DNA of 64,000 nucleotides from Streptomyces sp. NBC_01497 (GCF_036250695.1 NZ_CP109427.1:4402001-4466000), one strand, 5' to 3'. Shown: positions 7,762-16,114, counted from the stretch's first letter. A program made the numbers and translations. The notes: generated by a model not told the origin, from the sequence alone.

Positions 7762-9030
7762 ATGGGGACAACGCTTCCGTCTGACGAGGCGGGGGAACTG
7801 CGGCGGCACCTTGGTGTGTTCGATGCCGTGGTGATCGGGCTTGGATCGATGATCGGCGCCGGGATCTTCGCCGCGCTCACCCCGGCCGCCGTCGCCGGGG
7901 GATCCGGTCTGCTGCTGGGGCTTGCCCTGGCCGCTGTGGTCGCGTATTGCAACGCCACATCCTCCGCCCGTCTGGCCGTCCGGTACCCGCAGTCGGGGGG
8001 CACCTATGTCTACGGCCGCGAGCGGCTCGGGGACTTCTGGGGCTACCTGGCCGGCTGGGGTTTCGTGGTCGGCAAGACCGCCTCGTGTGCGGCTATGGCC
8101 CTGACCGTCGGCTCGTACGTGTGGCCCCGGCAGGCGCATCCGGTGGCGGTCGCGGCCGTGGTGGCGCTTACAGCGGTGAATTACGTCGGTGTGCGGAAGT
8201 CCGCGTGGCTGACGCGCGGGATCGTCGCGGTCGTGCTTGCGGCGCTCGCCGCCGTGGTGACCGCCTGCTTGACCGGCGGCACCGCCGCGGTCGCACATCT
8301 GGACATCGGCTCGGATGCCGCCTTCGGCGGCGTACTGCAGGCAGCTGGGCTGCTCTTCTTCGCGTTCGCGGGCTACGCCCGCATTGCCACCCTCGGCGAA
8401 GAGGTCCGCGACCCGAAGCGGACCATCCCCCGGGCGATCCCCCTCGCATTGGGTATCACGCTGGTGGTGTACGCGGCCGTCGCCGTCGCTGTGCTCCTGG
8501 TGCTGGGCCCGGCGCGTCTCGCCCACACCACAGCCCCGCTGGCAGAGGCCGTCCGGGCCGCTGGTGTCCCCTCCCTCGTCCCGCTCGTGCGCGTCGGGGC
8601 GGCCCTTGCGGCGCTCGGCTCGCTGCTCGCGCTGATCCTCGGCGTCTCACGCACCACGCTGGCCATGGCCCGTGACCGCCACCTGCCGCACGCGTTGGCC
8701 GCCGTCCACCCGCGGTTCCAGGTGCCGCACCGCGCGGAGCTCGCGGTCGGCGCCGTGGTCGCCATCCTGGCCGCCACGACCGACGTGCGCGGCGCGATCG
8801 GGTTCTCCTCCTTCGGCGTGCTGGCCTACTACGCCGTTGCCAACGCCTCCGCCTGGACCCTCACGCCTGCCGAGGGCCGCCCCGCCCGGATCGTTCCGCT
8901 CCTCGGCACGGCGGGCTGTCTGGTTCTGGCCTTCGCCCTGCCGTTCGCGTCGGTGCTGTGGGGGGCCGCGGTGATCGTGGCGGGCGCCGCCGCCTACGGC
9001 CTGCGCAGAGCCGTTGCCCACCGTGCTTGA
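7762..9030 (+). CDS. APC-superfamily amino acid/amine permease
   Basis: 422 residues. The ATG at 7762 is preceded by GAGGAGCGAACG; the frame is open further upstream but without a ribosome site. The first helix carries the APC signature GSMIGAGIFAALTPAA, followed by RYPQSGGTYVYGRERLG and GYARIATLGEEVRDPKRTIP, which mark this superfamily. About twelve helices are predicted. These permeases import amino acids or amines by cation symport or exchange. It is the last gene of the tRNA-bounded island and is followed by a strong hairpin shared with the convergent tRNA. Substrate unknown. Confidence 0.88.
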   Translation: MGTTLPSDEAGELRRHLGVFDAVVIGLGSMIGAGIFAALTPAAVAGGSGLLLGLALAAVVAYCNATSSARLAVRYPQSGGTYVYGRERLGDFWGYLAGWGFVVGKTASCAAMALTVGSYVWPRQAHPVAVAAVVALTAVNYVGVRKSAWLTRGIVAVVLAALAAVVTACLTGGTAAVAHLDIGSDAAFGGVLQAAGLLFFAFAGYARIATLGEEVRDPKRTIPRAIPLALGITLVVYAAVAVAVLLVLGPARLAHTTAPLAEAVRAAGVPSLVPLVRVGAALAALGSLLALILGVSRTTLAMARDRHLPHALAAVHPRFQVPHRAELAVGAVVAILAATTDVRGAIGFSSFGVLAYYAVANASAWTLTPAEGRPARIVPLLGTAGCLVLAFALPFASVLWGAAVIVAGAAAYGLRRAVAHRA

Positions 9031-9237
9031 ACGGCTAAGAGTGCATGCGTGCGGCTGATCCGCGGGCGGGGAGCACCGCCCGTGCGTCGTCGAGACATCC
9101 GGAATCGAGAGCGTCTACGGCCCCGGTCGGATATGAGCGAGCGTCGCGCCGCTCGCTGCGCCATCCGCAGCTTCCATGGAGTCCGGTCCTCTTGGTGCGG
9201 CTCTCGTGCAGGACGCCGAGAGAGGTCTAGACAACAC
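9031..9237. other. Gene-free stretch inside the island's tRNA end
   Basis: No coding frame, integrase or excisionase could be recognised here, although this is where an integrase gene is often found in tRNA-targeting elements. Confidence 0.4.
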
Positions 9238-9269
9238 AAAAGCCCCGGGCCAATGGCCTGGGGCTTTTC
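9238..9269. terminator. Bidirectional hairpin terminator after tRNA-Gly and the permease
   Basis: AAAAGCCCC and GGCC pair with GGCC and GGGGCTTTT around a short loop, with one G/T interruption. An A-run on one side and T-run on the other let it work in both directions, ending the minus-strand tRNA and the plus-strand permease. Confidence 0.8.
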
Positions 9270-9315
9270 TCTGGAGCGGGTGACGAGAATCGAACTCGCG
9301 CTCTGAGCTTGGGAA
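9261..9315. repeat. Inner attachment-site repeat within tRNA-Gly
   Basis: Partner of the copy at 852-906 (54 of 55 identical). It spans the 3' half of the intact tRNA gene and 11 bases beyond. The two copies are 8409 bases apart and delimit the island. Confidence 0.85.
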
Positions 9316-9345
9316 GCTCATGTTCTACCATTAAACTACACCCGC
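9272..9345 (-). tRNA. tRNA-Gly (anticodon CCC)
   Basis: 74 bases including an encoded CCA. The acceptor stem GCGGGTG pairs with CACCCGC. The anticodon stem TGAGC/GCTCA encloses loop TTCCCAA, giving anticodon CCC (reads GGG). The T arm contains GTTCGATTC. A likely -10 hexamer TAGAGT lies on the minus strand at 9389-9384, about 40 bases upstream. Its 3' half has served as an integration site. Confidence 0.93.
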
Positions 9346-9604
9346 GGAGTGGCAGCCGAGGAATCCGGCGCCCGATCGATCCAGACTCTACCGCATCCCC
9401 CGCCCCCCGGCGCAGCCTGCTCCCGGCCCGTCGTGGGGCTTCTGTTGTTCGGGGCCTGGCGGCGTGTTCGGGGTGTCGTGGGGGTGGACGCGGGTGTGGC
9501 GGGCGGGAGTTGGGGCGTAGCGTGGGGCTTCGGAGTGCCGGGCGCGGTGTTGTCCTGGTCATCCCCTAATGTGGCGTTCGTCCGCGTTCTGGGGAAGGGA
9601 CCTG

Positions 9605-9853
9605 ATGGATTTGATGGACCGCACCGTCGTCCGCTGTGCCGAAGGCCATGTGTTCAGTACCGCGTCGTTCCCGATGCAGCATCTCGATGCCGGGAGGATC
9701 GGCCCCGGCCGGCTCATCCGGTGCCCGCGGTGTGCCCGGTTGCGCAATGCGGTGCCTGTTCCTGTGGCCGTGCCCGCGTCCGGGCCGGTGCCTGCGGTCG
9801 GGGCTGTGCCCGGGCCCGTGAGGGCGTCCGTGGGGCGTCAGCAGCAGCGTTAG
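9605..9853 (+). CDS. Small conserved zinc-ribbon-like protein
   Basis: 82 residues. The ATG at 9605 follows GGGAAGGGACC. Two possible metal-binding knuckles are visible: VRCAEGHVF near residue 9 and [11 protein letters not shown] near residue 39, with four Cys and one His well spaced for a small zinc ribbon. The C-terminal third is a Pro/Val/Ala tail without structure signals. The function is unknown; such small proteins are widespread in Streptomyces. It is transcribed with dcd 70 bases downstream, but co-transcription is not certain. Reading frame and codon bias are convincing over the N-terminal part. Confidence 0.65.
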   Translation: MDLMDRTVVRCAEGHVFSTASFPMQHLDAGRIGPGRLIRCPRCARLRNAVPVPVAVPASGPVPAVGAVPGPVRASVGRQQQR

Positions 9854-9923
9854 GGCGGAGTGTGCGCGAGTGCGCGGGACGGCCGGTTCCTGGTGTCCCG
9901 CGCACTTTGCGTATCCTCGGGGC

Positions 9924-10499
9924 GTGCTTCTCTCCGACAAGGACATTCGCGCCGAGCTCGATTCCGGCAGCGTCCGCCTCGAACCGTACGATCCCTCGAT
10001 GGTGCAGCCGTCGAGCATCGACGTGCGGCTCGACCGGTATTTCCGGGTCTTCGAGAACCATCTGTATCCACACATCGACCCCGCCGTCGAGCAGTCCGGT
10101 CTCACCCGGCTCGTGGAGCCCAAGGGTGATGACGCCTTCATCCTGCATCCGGGGGAGTTCGTACTCGCCTCGACGTACGAGGTGATCTCCCTGCCCGACG
10201 GCATCGCCTCGCGGCTGGAGGGCAAGTCGAGTCTGGGCCGGCTCGGGCTCGTGACGCACTCGACGGCCGGGTTCATCGACCCGGGCTTCTCGGGGCACGT
10301 GACGCTGGAGCTGTCGAACATGGCGACCTTGCCGATCAAGCTCTGGCCGGGGATGAAGATCGGTCAGCTGTGCCTGTTCCGGCTGAGTTCCCCCGCCGAG
10401 TTCCCCTACGGGTCCGAGCGGTACGGGTCGCGCTACCAGGGCCAGCGGGGGCCCACGGCCTCGCGGTCGTATCTCAATTTCCATCGGACCGATGTCTGA
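9924..10499 (+). CDS. dcd: dCTP deaminase
   Basis: 191 residues with a GTG start. Converts dCTP to dUTP in pyrimidine deoxynucleotide synthesis in the cytoplasm. The sequence shows [14 protein letters not shown] at the start, the substrate region [16 protein letters not shown], the signature [21 protein letters not shown] with the catalytic Glu region near [16 protein letters not shown], and a C-terminal [15 protein letters not shown] lid. Length matches the actinobacterial enzymes. A single-function Dcd is inferred; bifunctional deaminase/dUTPases are similar and not excluded. A phosphoribosyltransferase gene follows 18 bases later, so the pair is likely an operon. Confidence 0.95.
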   Translation: MLLSDKDIRAELDSGSVRLEPYDPSMVQPSSIDVRLDRYFRVFENHLYPHIDPAVEQSGLTRLVEPKGDDAFILHPGEFVLASTYEVISLPDGIASRLEGKSSLGRLGLVTHSTAGFIDPGFSGHVTLELSNMATLPIKLWPGMKIGQLCLFRLSSPAEFPYGSERYGSRYQGQRGPTASRSYLNFHRTDV

Positions 10500-10517
10500 G
10501 GCTTTGGAGTGCCAGGC

Positions 10518-11015
10518 GTGAGCCAGTCCCGGGAAGATCTCTCCTACGAGCAGTTCGGCACGGCCGTGCGTGAGCTGGCGCAGTCCGTCGCGGACGACGG
10601 ATACGAGCCGGACATAGTGCTGAGCATCGCCCGCGGGGGTGTCTTCGTGGCCGGGGGCCTGGCGTACGCCCTGGACTGCAAGAACATCCACCTGGTGAAT
10701 GTGGAGTTCTACACCGGCGTCGGAACGACGCTGGCGATGCCGGTCATGCTCGCGCCGGTGCCGAACGTCGTCGACTTCGGCAACAAGCGGATCCTCATCG
10801 CCGACGACGTCGCGGACAGCGGCAAGACGCTGAAGCTCGTGCACGACTTCTGCGTGGAGCACGTCGCCGAGGTCCGCAGCGCCGTCATCTACGAGAAGTC
10901 GCACTCGCTCGTGAAGTGCGAGTACGTGTGGAAGCGCACCGATGAGTGGATCAACTTCCCGTGGAGTGTGCAACCTCCCGTCGTACGCCGCTCCGGGCAG
11001 GTGCTGGACGCCTGA
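10518..11015 (+). CDS. Phosphoribosyltransferase domain protein
   Basis: 165 residues. The GTG at 10518 has TTGGAG eight bases upstream; a GTG at 10509 is possible but lacks a site. The PRPP-binding loop of type I phosphoribosyltransferases is clear: ILIADDVADSGKTLKLV, with two acidic residues and SGKT. An early segment, DIVLSIARGGVFVAGGLA, forms the hydroxyl/pyrophosphate loop of xanthine-guanine-type enzymes. The substrate is not identifiable; family members act on purine bases or are poorly characterised. It sits in an apparent operon behind dcd, suggesting nucleotide salvage. A degenerate 32-base tandem array begins on its last codons. Confidence 0.85.
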   Translation: MSQSREDLSYEQFGTAVRELAQSVADDGYEPDIVLSIARGGVFVAGGLAYALDCKNIHLVNVEFYTGVGTTLAMPVMLAPVPNVVDFGNKRILIADDVADSGKTLKLVHDFCVEHVAEVRSAVIYEKSHSLVKCEYVWKRTDEWINFPWSVQPPVVRRSGQVLDA

Positions 11016-11141
11016 GGTGTCATGCGGGATGCCAGGGTGACGCCTGAGGCGTCGTGGGAGATGCCTCGGTGATGCCTGAGGTGTCGTGCGGGATGCCTGG
11101 GTGATGCGAGTGATGCCTGAGGTGCCGGTGCGCGCAATGCC
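11011..11141. repeat. Degenerate 32-bp tandem array starting on a stop codon
   Basis: Units begin at 11011, 11043 and 11075 with consensus CCTGAGGTGTCGTGCGGGAT plus GCCTGGGTGATG. A 9-base spacer and a partial fourth unit follow at 11116. The TGA of the first unit is the stop codon of the phosphoribosyltransferase gene. Confidence 0.75.
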
Positions 11142-11149
11142 ACCCGGCG

Positions 11150-11690
11150 GGGGTGCGGCGGTCGGGCCGTTCCATGTCGGCGTCCCGGCGCCGTCCTCGA
11201 CCTCGTCCTCCCCGGCCCGGTTCACGTCGTGCGGGACGGGCGTGAGGTCCATGTGGTCCAGCACCGAGCCGCACCTGCTCCACCACCGAGCCGTACGCGC
11301 TCGCGAGGACGTTCTGGAGGTACGCGGGCTGGTCGGTGCGCAGGCGCCGCCGCGCGTTCGGGGCGCGGCCCGGCTCCCGGGAGCGGTAGCGGATGCGGCC
11401 GGCCGGCTCCACCGGCTTCCGCGCGCCGTCGGGTTCGGCGCGGTCCACGCGTTCGGGCCAGGACTCGTCGCCCCCGTACGGGAGATACGCCGCGACCGCC
11501 GCGACCTCGACGTCGTCCGTGGTGTCCGACGAGGGGCCGCGGCCGTGGGCCGGCGCCCGGGGACCGATGGCGCCGATGACACCTGGGGGGCCGGTGAGGT
11601 CCGGCGGCCCCTGACGCCGGGCGCGTAGCGCTTGCGGCGTTGAGCCCCCCGCGGCGGGCCTCAGCAGCCTCAGCCGTGCCAGGGCCCACT
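11150..11690 (-). pseudogene. Possible decayed gene downstream of the Yip1 gene
   Basis: The minus strand has strong coding-like codon bias (RTDQPAYLQNVLASAYGSVV), but the frame has no ATG or GTG at its upstream end. It also shifts by one base near 11268, after which the natural-looking reading VLDHMDLTPVPHDVNRAGED continues in another frame. The first potential start in frame is a GTG at 11448. No family is recognised. A sequencing error cannot be excluded, but the lack of a start points to decay. The frame finally runs into the tandem array. Confidence 0.4.
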
Positions 11691-11706
11691 GGCCTCAGGG
11701 GAGTTC

Positions 11707-12660
11707 CTAGAACGTGCCCAGCTTCAGCAGGGAGAGCAGGCCCAGCAGTTCGATCGCCGAGGCGCCGAGTGCCTTGGGCCAGGGCAGGTCGTGCGACTTT
11801 CGGACCATCGAGGTCATCAGGACGCCCGCCGCCAGCCAGGTCAGCCAGCCGAGGATCTGCACGAAGCCGTTGTCGCCGCCCAGGAAGGCCGCGAAGAGGA
11901 GCCGGGGCGCGTCCGTCAGCGACATGATCAGCATGGACAGGCCGACGGTGGGCTGCCAGGAGCCGTCGCCGCCGAGCTGGCGGGCGAGGGTGTGGGTGAC
12001 CGCGCCGAGGATCAGGCCACCGACGACGAAGGCCGCGCCGGTGATCAGTACGTACGGGATCGCGGTCGACAGCGTGGAGCCTATGACGTCGTCGCGCGCG
12101 TCGTCGAAGCCGAACAGCGCGAGCATGCCGTAGACGAGCGTGACGATCAGCGCCGGGCCCCAGACCGGGTAGTCCCGCATCTGGAGGAACGTCTCGCTGG
12201 GGCGCATCACGATGCCCGTCAGCAGGTCGCGCCACGCGAGCCGGGGGCCGCTGGGGACGGGGGCGGTGCCCGCCCGGTAGGTGGCACCGTCGCCGTACGG
12301 GTCGTCGACGCGGAACGCCTGGGTGTGCCCGGGGTTGTTCGCGGCGGGGTACGGGTCGGCCGAGGGGATGCCGCCCTGCCCGGGGCCCTGCGGCTGCCCG
12401 TACTGCGGCGGCTGCTGGTGCGGGTGGGGGGCGGCTCCCTGCGGGGGTGCGTAGTGCTGTTGCTGGTACTGCGGTTCGCCGAAGTACTCCGGTTCGCCGC
12501 TGTACTGCTGCCCGCCGCCGTACTGCCCCGGGTTCGCCTGGGCACCCGCCGACGGCCACTGGGACGGCTGCTGCCGCCGCCCGGCCTGCCCCTGTGGGGG
12601 TTGCGGTTGCTGTCGCGGGTCGCGGTTGTCCCGGCCGCGTCCGTTCCTGAATCCAGCCAC
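11707..12660 (-). CDS. Yip1-domain integral membrane protein
   Basis: 317 residues with a GTG start at 12660 (VAGFRNGRGRD). The first 150 residues are Gln/Pro/Gly-rich and disordered, with many QQ and PPQ runs. After LAWRDLLTGIVMRPSETFLQMRDYP, the canonical Yip1 lead-in, come five membrane helices, including PALIVTLVYGMLALFGF, YVLITGAAFVVGGLILGAV and ILGWLTWLAAGVLM. Yip1-family proteins in bacteria have no assigned biochemical role. It is transcribed divergently from the secreted protein at 12851. The assignment rests on the RP-x-E-x-F motif and helix layout. Confidence 0.8.
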   Translation of the reverse strand: MAGFRNGRGRDNRDPRQQPQPPQGQAGRRQQPSQWPSAGAQANPGQYGGGQQYSGEPEYFGEPQYQQQHYAPPQGAAPHPHQQPPQYGQPQGPGQGGIPSADPYPAANNPGHTQAFRVDDPYGDGATYRAGTAPVPSGPRLAWRDLLTGIVMRPSETFLQMRDYPVWGPALIVTLVYGMLALFGFDDARDDVIGSTLSTAIPYVLITGAAFVVGGLILGAVTHTLARQLGGDGSWQPTVGLSMLIMSLTDAPRLLFAAFLGGDNGFVQILGWLTWLAAGVLMTSMVRKSHDLPWPKALGASAIELLGLLSLLKLGTF

Positions 12661-12850
12661 GTCCTCGAACGTACCCGCTCCCACCGGGCGTGATGGCCGC
12701 GAGAGAGGAACGGGGACTCCATTGCGTCCGTCCTGTGACATCCCCCGGGGGGCTTCGGGGGTTACTCCGCACGGACGGAGGTCGCGTGTGGTAACGGAGT
12801 GGCTACTGTGGGTATCTCCTGGTATCCGTTCCCCGCACACTGGAGGTCCC

Positions 12851-13411
12851 ATGTCGTCCGTACGGTCCGCCGTCGCCTCCGCGCTTGCCGCGCCCGTTCT
12901 CGTGCTCCTTGTCTCCGCCGGACCCGTCGCCGCCCAGGGCGAGGCCGCGCAGGCCGACACTGCCCAGGCCGGCAGCGCCCAGGCCGGCAGCGCCGTGGAC
13001 GGTACGTACTACGTCAGGGACGCCCTCACCGGCCGCTGCCTGGCCGGTGCGCAGGTGGCGACCTGCGGCACCGACGGTACGGCGTGGTCCCTGCGCAACC
13101 ACGCCGACGGCACGGTCCAGTTCCAGGAGTCAGGTTCCGGGCGGCGCTGTCTCGCGCTGCCGGTCGCGCTGACCTATCCGGCCGCCGTGCGGCTGAACAC
13201 CTGTGACGCCGCGCTCGCGGCGGACCCGTCGCCGGACGCCGGCGGCCGGGACGCCAAGGCGGACCGGTGGCGCATCGAGGGCTGGGTCGACGGGCCCGTC
13301 ACCATCGCGCACGCCTACCCGCCCGCGGGGCGCCTCGCCGTGGAGAACTCCGCCGTCCGGGTGAGCAACAACAGCTCGGTGATGTGGGTGCTCGATCCGG
13401 TCCGGAAGTGA
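12851..13411 (+). CDS. Secreted protein, ricin-like fold possible
   Basis: 186 residues; the ATG at 12851 follows TGGAGGTCCC. A Sec signal peptide is clear: AVASALAAPVLVLLVSAGPVAAQ, cut about residue 28. The mature part starts with a low-complexity stretch containing the repeat AQAGSAQAGSA. It then reads GTYYVRDALTGRCLAG, a form seen in small carbohydrate-binding-like beta proteins. Four Cys (CLAG, ATCG, RCLAL, NTCD) could form two disulphides. No catalytic motif is visible. It is likely an extracellular protein of unknown binding role. A 30-base tandem array begins in its last codons. Confidence 0.75.
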   Translation: MSSVRSAVASALAAPVLVLLVSAGPVAAQGEAAQADTAQAGSAQAGSAVDGTYYVRDALTGRCLAGAQVATCGTDGTAWSLRNHADGTVQFQESGSGRRCLALPVALTYPAAVRLNTCDAALAADPSPDAGGRDAKADRWRIEGWVDGPVTIAHAYPPAGRLAVENSAVRVSNNSSVMWVLDPVRK

Positions 13412-13537
13412 GGCCGGGTGCTCGACCGGGTCGGGAGTGACGGCGTGTGTTTGATCCGGTCGGGAAGCGACGGCGGGTGGCCCGACCGGGCCGGGAGGTG
13501 GCGCCGGGTGCCCGATCCGGTCGCGTGGTGAGGTGGT
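13388..13537. repeat. Five-unit 30-bp tandem array starting in the end of a gene
   Basis: Five consecutive 30-base units start at 13388, 13418, 13448, 13478 and 13508, each a variant of GTGCTCGATCCGGTCGGGAG plus about ten bases. Unit 1 encodes the last residues (VLDPVRK) and the stop codon of the secreted protein; units 2-5 are non-coding. Confidence 0.8.
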
Positions 13538-13629
13538 GGCGGTGTCGCGTGGCGAGGTGGTGACGGTGGGCCCTGTGCGGTGTTCGCCGCCAGGGAGGAT
13601 GCCGCGTGTGCCGCATGGGTGCCGCCGTA

Positions 13630-13676
13630 CGTGGGAGGGCCCGAGGCGCCGGTGCGGCGCCTCGGGCCCTCCCACG
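13630..13676. terminator. Perfect 21-bp stem terminator between convergent genes
   Basis: Arms 13630-13650 and 13656-13676 are perfect inverted repeats around a 5-base loop (GGTGC). It lies between the plus-strand secreted protein and the end of the minus-strand EtfD-like gene and can serve both. Confidence 0.85.
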
Positions 13677-13707
13677 CGAAAGGCGTGTCCGGGTCGGTGT
13701 GCCCGGG

Positions 13708-16002
13708 TTACTTCACCGGTTCGGGTTCCGGTGTGCCCACGGCCTCCTGCGTGCCCGCCGGGCCCGCCGGGGTCCGCACCGAGTCGAGCAGCAGCTGGGC
13801 GACGTCCACGACCTGGATCGACTCCTTCGCCTTGCCCTCGTTCTTCTTGCCGTTGACCGAGTCGGTCAGCATCACCAGGCAGAACGGGCAGGCCGTGGAG
13901 ACGATGTCCGGGTTGAGGGACAGGGCCTCGTCGACGCGCTCGTTGTTGATGCGCTTGCCGATGCGCTCCTCCATCCACATGCGCGCGCCGCCCGCGCCGC
14001 AGCAGAAGCCGCGCTCCTTGTGACGGTGCATTTCCTCGCTGCGCAGGCCCGGCACCTTGGCGATGATCTCGCGCGGCGGTGTGTAGACCTTGTTGTGGCG
14101 GCCCAGGTAGCAGGGGTCGTGGTAGGTGATGAGGCCTTCGACCGGGGTGACCGGGACCAGCTTGCCCTCGTCCACGAGGTGCTGGAGCAGCTGCGTGTGG
14201 TGGATGACCTCGTACTCGCCGCCGAGCTGCGGGTACTCGTTGGCGATGGTGTTGAAGCAGTGCGGGCAGGTCGCGACGATCTTCTTCGTCGCCTTCGGCT
14301 TCTTCGTCCCGGGGTCCTCGGCGTCGTCGGGGGACTCACCGAACGCCATGTTCAGCATCGCGACGTTCTCCTGGCCGAGCTGCTGGAACAGCGGCTCGTT
14401 GCCCAGGCGGCGGGCCGAGTCGCCGGTGCACTTCTCGTCGCCGCCCATGATCGCGAACTTGACGCCCGCGATGTGCAGGAGTTCCGCGAAGGCCTTCGTG
14501 GTCTTCTTCGCGCGGTCCTCCAGGGCGCCCGCGCAGCCCACCCAGTACAGGTAGTCGACTTCGGTGAGGTCCTCGATGTCCTTGCCGACGACCGGTACGT
14601 CGAAGCCGATGTCCTTGGTCCACTCCAGGCGCTGCTTCTTGGCCAGGCCCCACGGGTTGCCGCGCTTCTCCAGGTTCTTCAGCATCGTCCCGGCCTCGCT
14701 CGGGAACGCGCTCTCGATCATCACCTGGTAGCGGCGCATGTCGACGATGTGGTCGACGTGCTCGATGTCGACGGGGCACTGCTCGACGCACGCGCCGCAG
14801 GTCGTGCACGACCACAGCACGTCCGGGTCGATGACGCCGTTCTCCTCCAGGGTGCCGATCAGCGGGCGCTCGGCCTCGGCGAGCGCGGCGGCGGGGACGC
14901 CGGCGAGCTGTTCCGCGGTGGCCTTCTCCTCGCCCTCGGCGTTCTTGCCGCCGCCCGCGAGGAGGTACGGGGCCTTCGCGTGGGCGTGGTCGCGCAGCGA
15001 CATGATCAGCAGCTTGGGCGAGAGCGGCTTGCCCGTGTTCCAGGCGGGGCACTGCGACTGGCAGCGGCCGCACTCGGTGCAGGTGGAGAAGTCGAGGATG
15101 CCCTTCCAGGAGAAGTCCTCGATCTTCGAGACGCCGAAGACCGTCTCCTCGGCGGCGTCCTCGTCGTCGAAGACCGTCTCGAAGTCGATGACCTTGCCGC
15201 CGCTCGCCATCGGCTGGAGCGGGCCGAGTGCCGTGCCGCCGTCCGCGCGCCGTTTGAACCAGATGTTCGGGAAGGCGAGGAAGCGGTGCCAGGCGACACC
15301 CATGTCGGTCTTCAGCGCGACGGTGATCATCCAGATGAAGGACGTCCCGAGCTTGATCATGGCGAACAGGTAGACGAGGTTCTGCTGCGTGCCGGTGCCG
15401 AGCCCGCGGAACGCCGCGACGAGCGGGTACGAGAGGAGGTACGAGACGGTGTACGAGCTCTCGTGGTGCAGCGAGCCCTCCAGGCCGCGCAGCGCCAGGA
15501 TGCACAGGCCGATGATCAGGATCACGGCTTCGACGAAGTACGCCTGGCCGAAGTTCGAGCCCGCGAAGCGGGACTTGCGCTCGGCGCGGCCCGGCCGGGA
15601 GAGCTGCCTGATCACGATCAGTACGAGGATGCCGAGCGTCGTGAGGACGCCGATGAGGTCGACGAAGACCTCGTACGGTGCCCAGTTGCCGATGACCGGC
15701 AGCAGCCAATCGGCCCGGAACAGCTGGCCGAACGCGTTGACCAGCGTGAGGATCAGCGAGAAGAAGCCGACCGCGACGAACCAGTGCGCGACGCCGATGA
15801 CGCCCCACTGGTTCATCCGCGTGTGGCCGAGGAACTCCTTGGCCACCGTCATGGTGCGGCTGCCGGGTTCGTCCGTCCGCGTGCCCGCGGGGACGGACTG
15901 GCCGAGCCGTACGAAGGTGTAGATCTGCGCGATGGCTCGGCAGAACAGCGCCACACCGACGACGGCGAGCACCAGCGACACGATGATCGCGGCGAGTTGC
16001 AT
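13708..16002 (-). CDS. Membrane Fe-S oxidoreductase, EtfD/HdrD-like
   Basis: 764 residues; ATG after GAGGAGCCCTCC. Five or six N-terminal membrane helices (about 1-240) resemble the haem-binding gamma-subunit fold. Two [4Fe-4S] motifs follow: CTECGRCQSQCP (about 312) and CTTCGACVEQCP (about 410). The C-terminus has two HdrD-type CCG-like modules: VGCAGALEDR with DEKCTGDSARRLGNE, then DPCYLGRHNKVY with RGFCCGAGGARMW. This architecture matches mycobacterial EtfD (Rv0338c), the membrane acceptor that passes electrons from electron-transfer flavoprotein to menaquinone in fatty-acid oxidation. No etfAB genes are adjacent, so the partner is inferred. It is monocistronic, between a terminator and an operator-bearing promoter. 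Confidence 0.88.
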   Translation of the reverse strand: MQLAAIIVSLVLAVVGVALFCRAIAQIYTFVRLGQSVPAGTRTDEPGSRTMTVAKEFLGHTRMNQWGVIGVAHWFVAVGFFSLILTLVNAFGQLFRADWLLPVIGNWAPYEVFVDLIGVLTTLGILVLIVIRQLSRPGRAERKSRFAGSNFGQAYFVEAVILIIGLCILALRGLEGSLHHESSYTVSYLLSYPLVAAFRGLGTGTQQNLVYLFAMIKLGTSFIWMITVALKTDMGVAWHRFLAFPNIWFKRRADGGTALGPLQPMASGGKVIDFETVFDDEDAAEETVFGVSKIEDFSWKGILDFSTCTECGRCQSQCPAWNTGKPLSPKLLIMSLRDHAHAKAPYLLAGGGKNAEGEEKATAEQLAGVPAAALAEAERPLIGTLEENGVIDPDVLWSCTTCGACVEQCPVDIEHVDHIVDMRRYQVMIESAFPSEAGTMLKNLEKRGNPWGLAKKQRLEWTKDIGFDVPVVGKDIEDLTEVDYLYWVGCAGALEDRAKKTTKAFAELLHIAGVKFAIMGGDEKCTGDSARRLGNEPLFQQLGQENVAMLNMAFGESPDDAEDPGTKKPKATKKIVATCPHCFNTIANEYPQLGGEYEVIHHTQLLQHLVDEGKLVPVTPVEGLITYHDPCYLGRHNKVYTPPREIIAKVPGLRSEEMHRHKERGFCCGAGGARMWMEERIGKRINNERVDEALSLNPDIVSTACPFCLVMLTDSVNGKKNEGKAKESIQVVDVAQLLLDSVRTPAGPAGTQEAVGTPEPEPVK

Positions 16003-16073
16003 GGAGGGCTCCTCGGGCCTGCGAGGTGGGGAGGATCCGCAGGTTTCCGCACGCTGCGGCCGCTCAGATGTTT

Positions 16074-16091
16074 ACTAAGCGGTAACTTAGT
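16074..16091. promoter_or_regulatory. Palindromic operator upstream of the EtfD-like gene
   Basis: ACTAAG-N6-CTTAGT is a perfect dyad in an otherwise GC-rich region, 72 bases before the start codon. Size and base composition suit a TetR-family repressor, many of which govern fatty-acid oxidation genes. The regulator itself is not in view. Confidence 0.5.
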
Positions 16092-16114
16092 CGGTCCGCA
16101 CTGAGCGTACCCAC

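Noticed and set aside
9031..9237. Integrase gene next to the tRNA, expected for the island
   Set aside because: The stretch is too short and no tyrosine-recombinase motif (R-H-x-x-R...Y) is seen on either strand.
13606..16104. Very long open frame on the plus strand opposite the EtfD-like gene
   Set aside because: It is the antisense shadow of a GC-rich gene; the translation is Val/Leu/Arg/Asp-rich without motifs, while the minus strand has clear Fe-S motifs.
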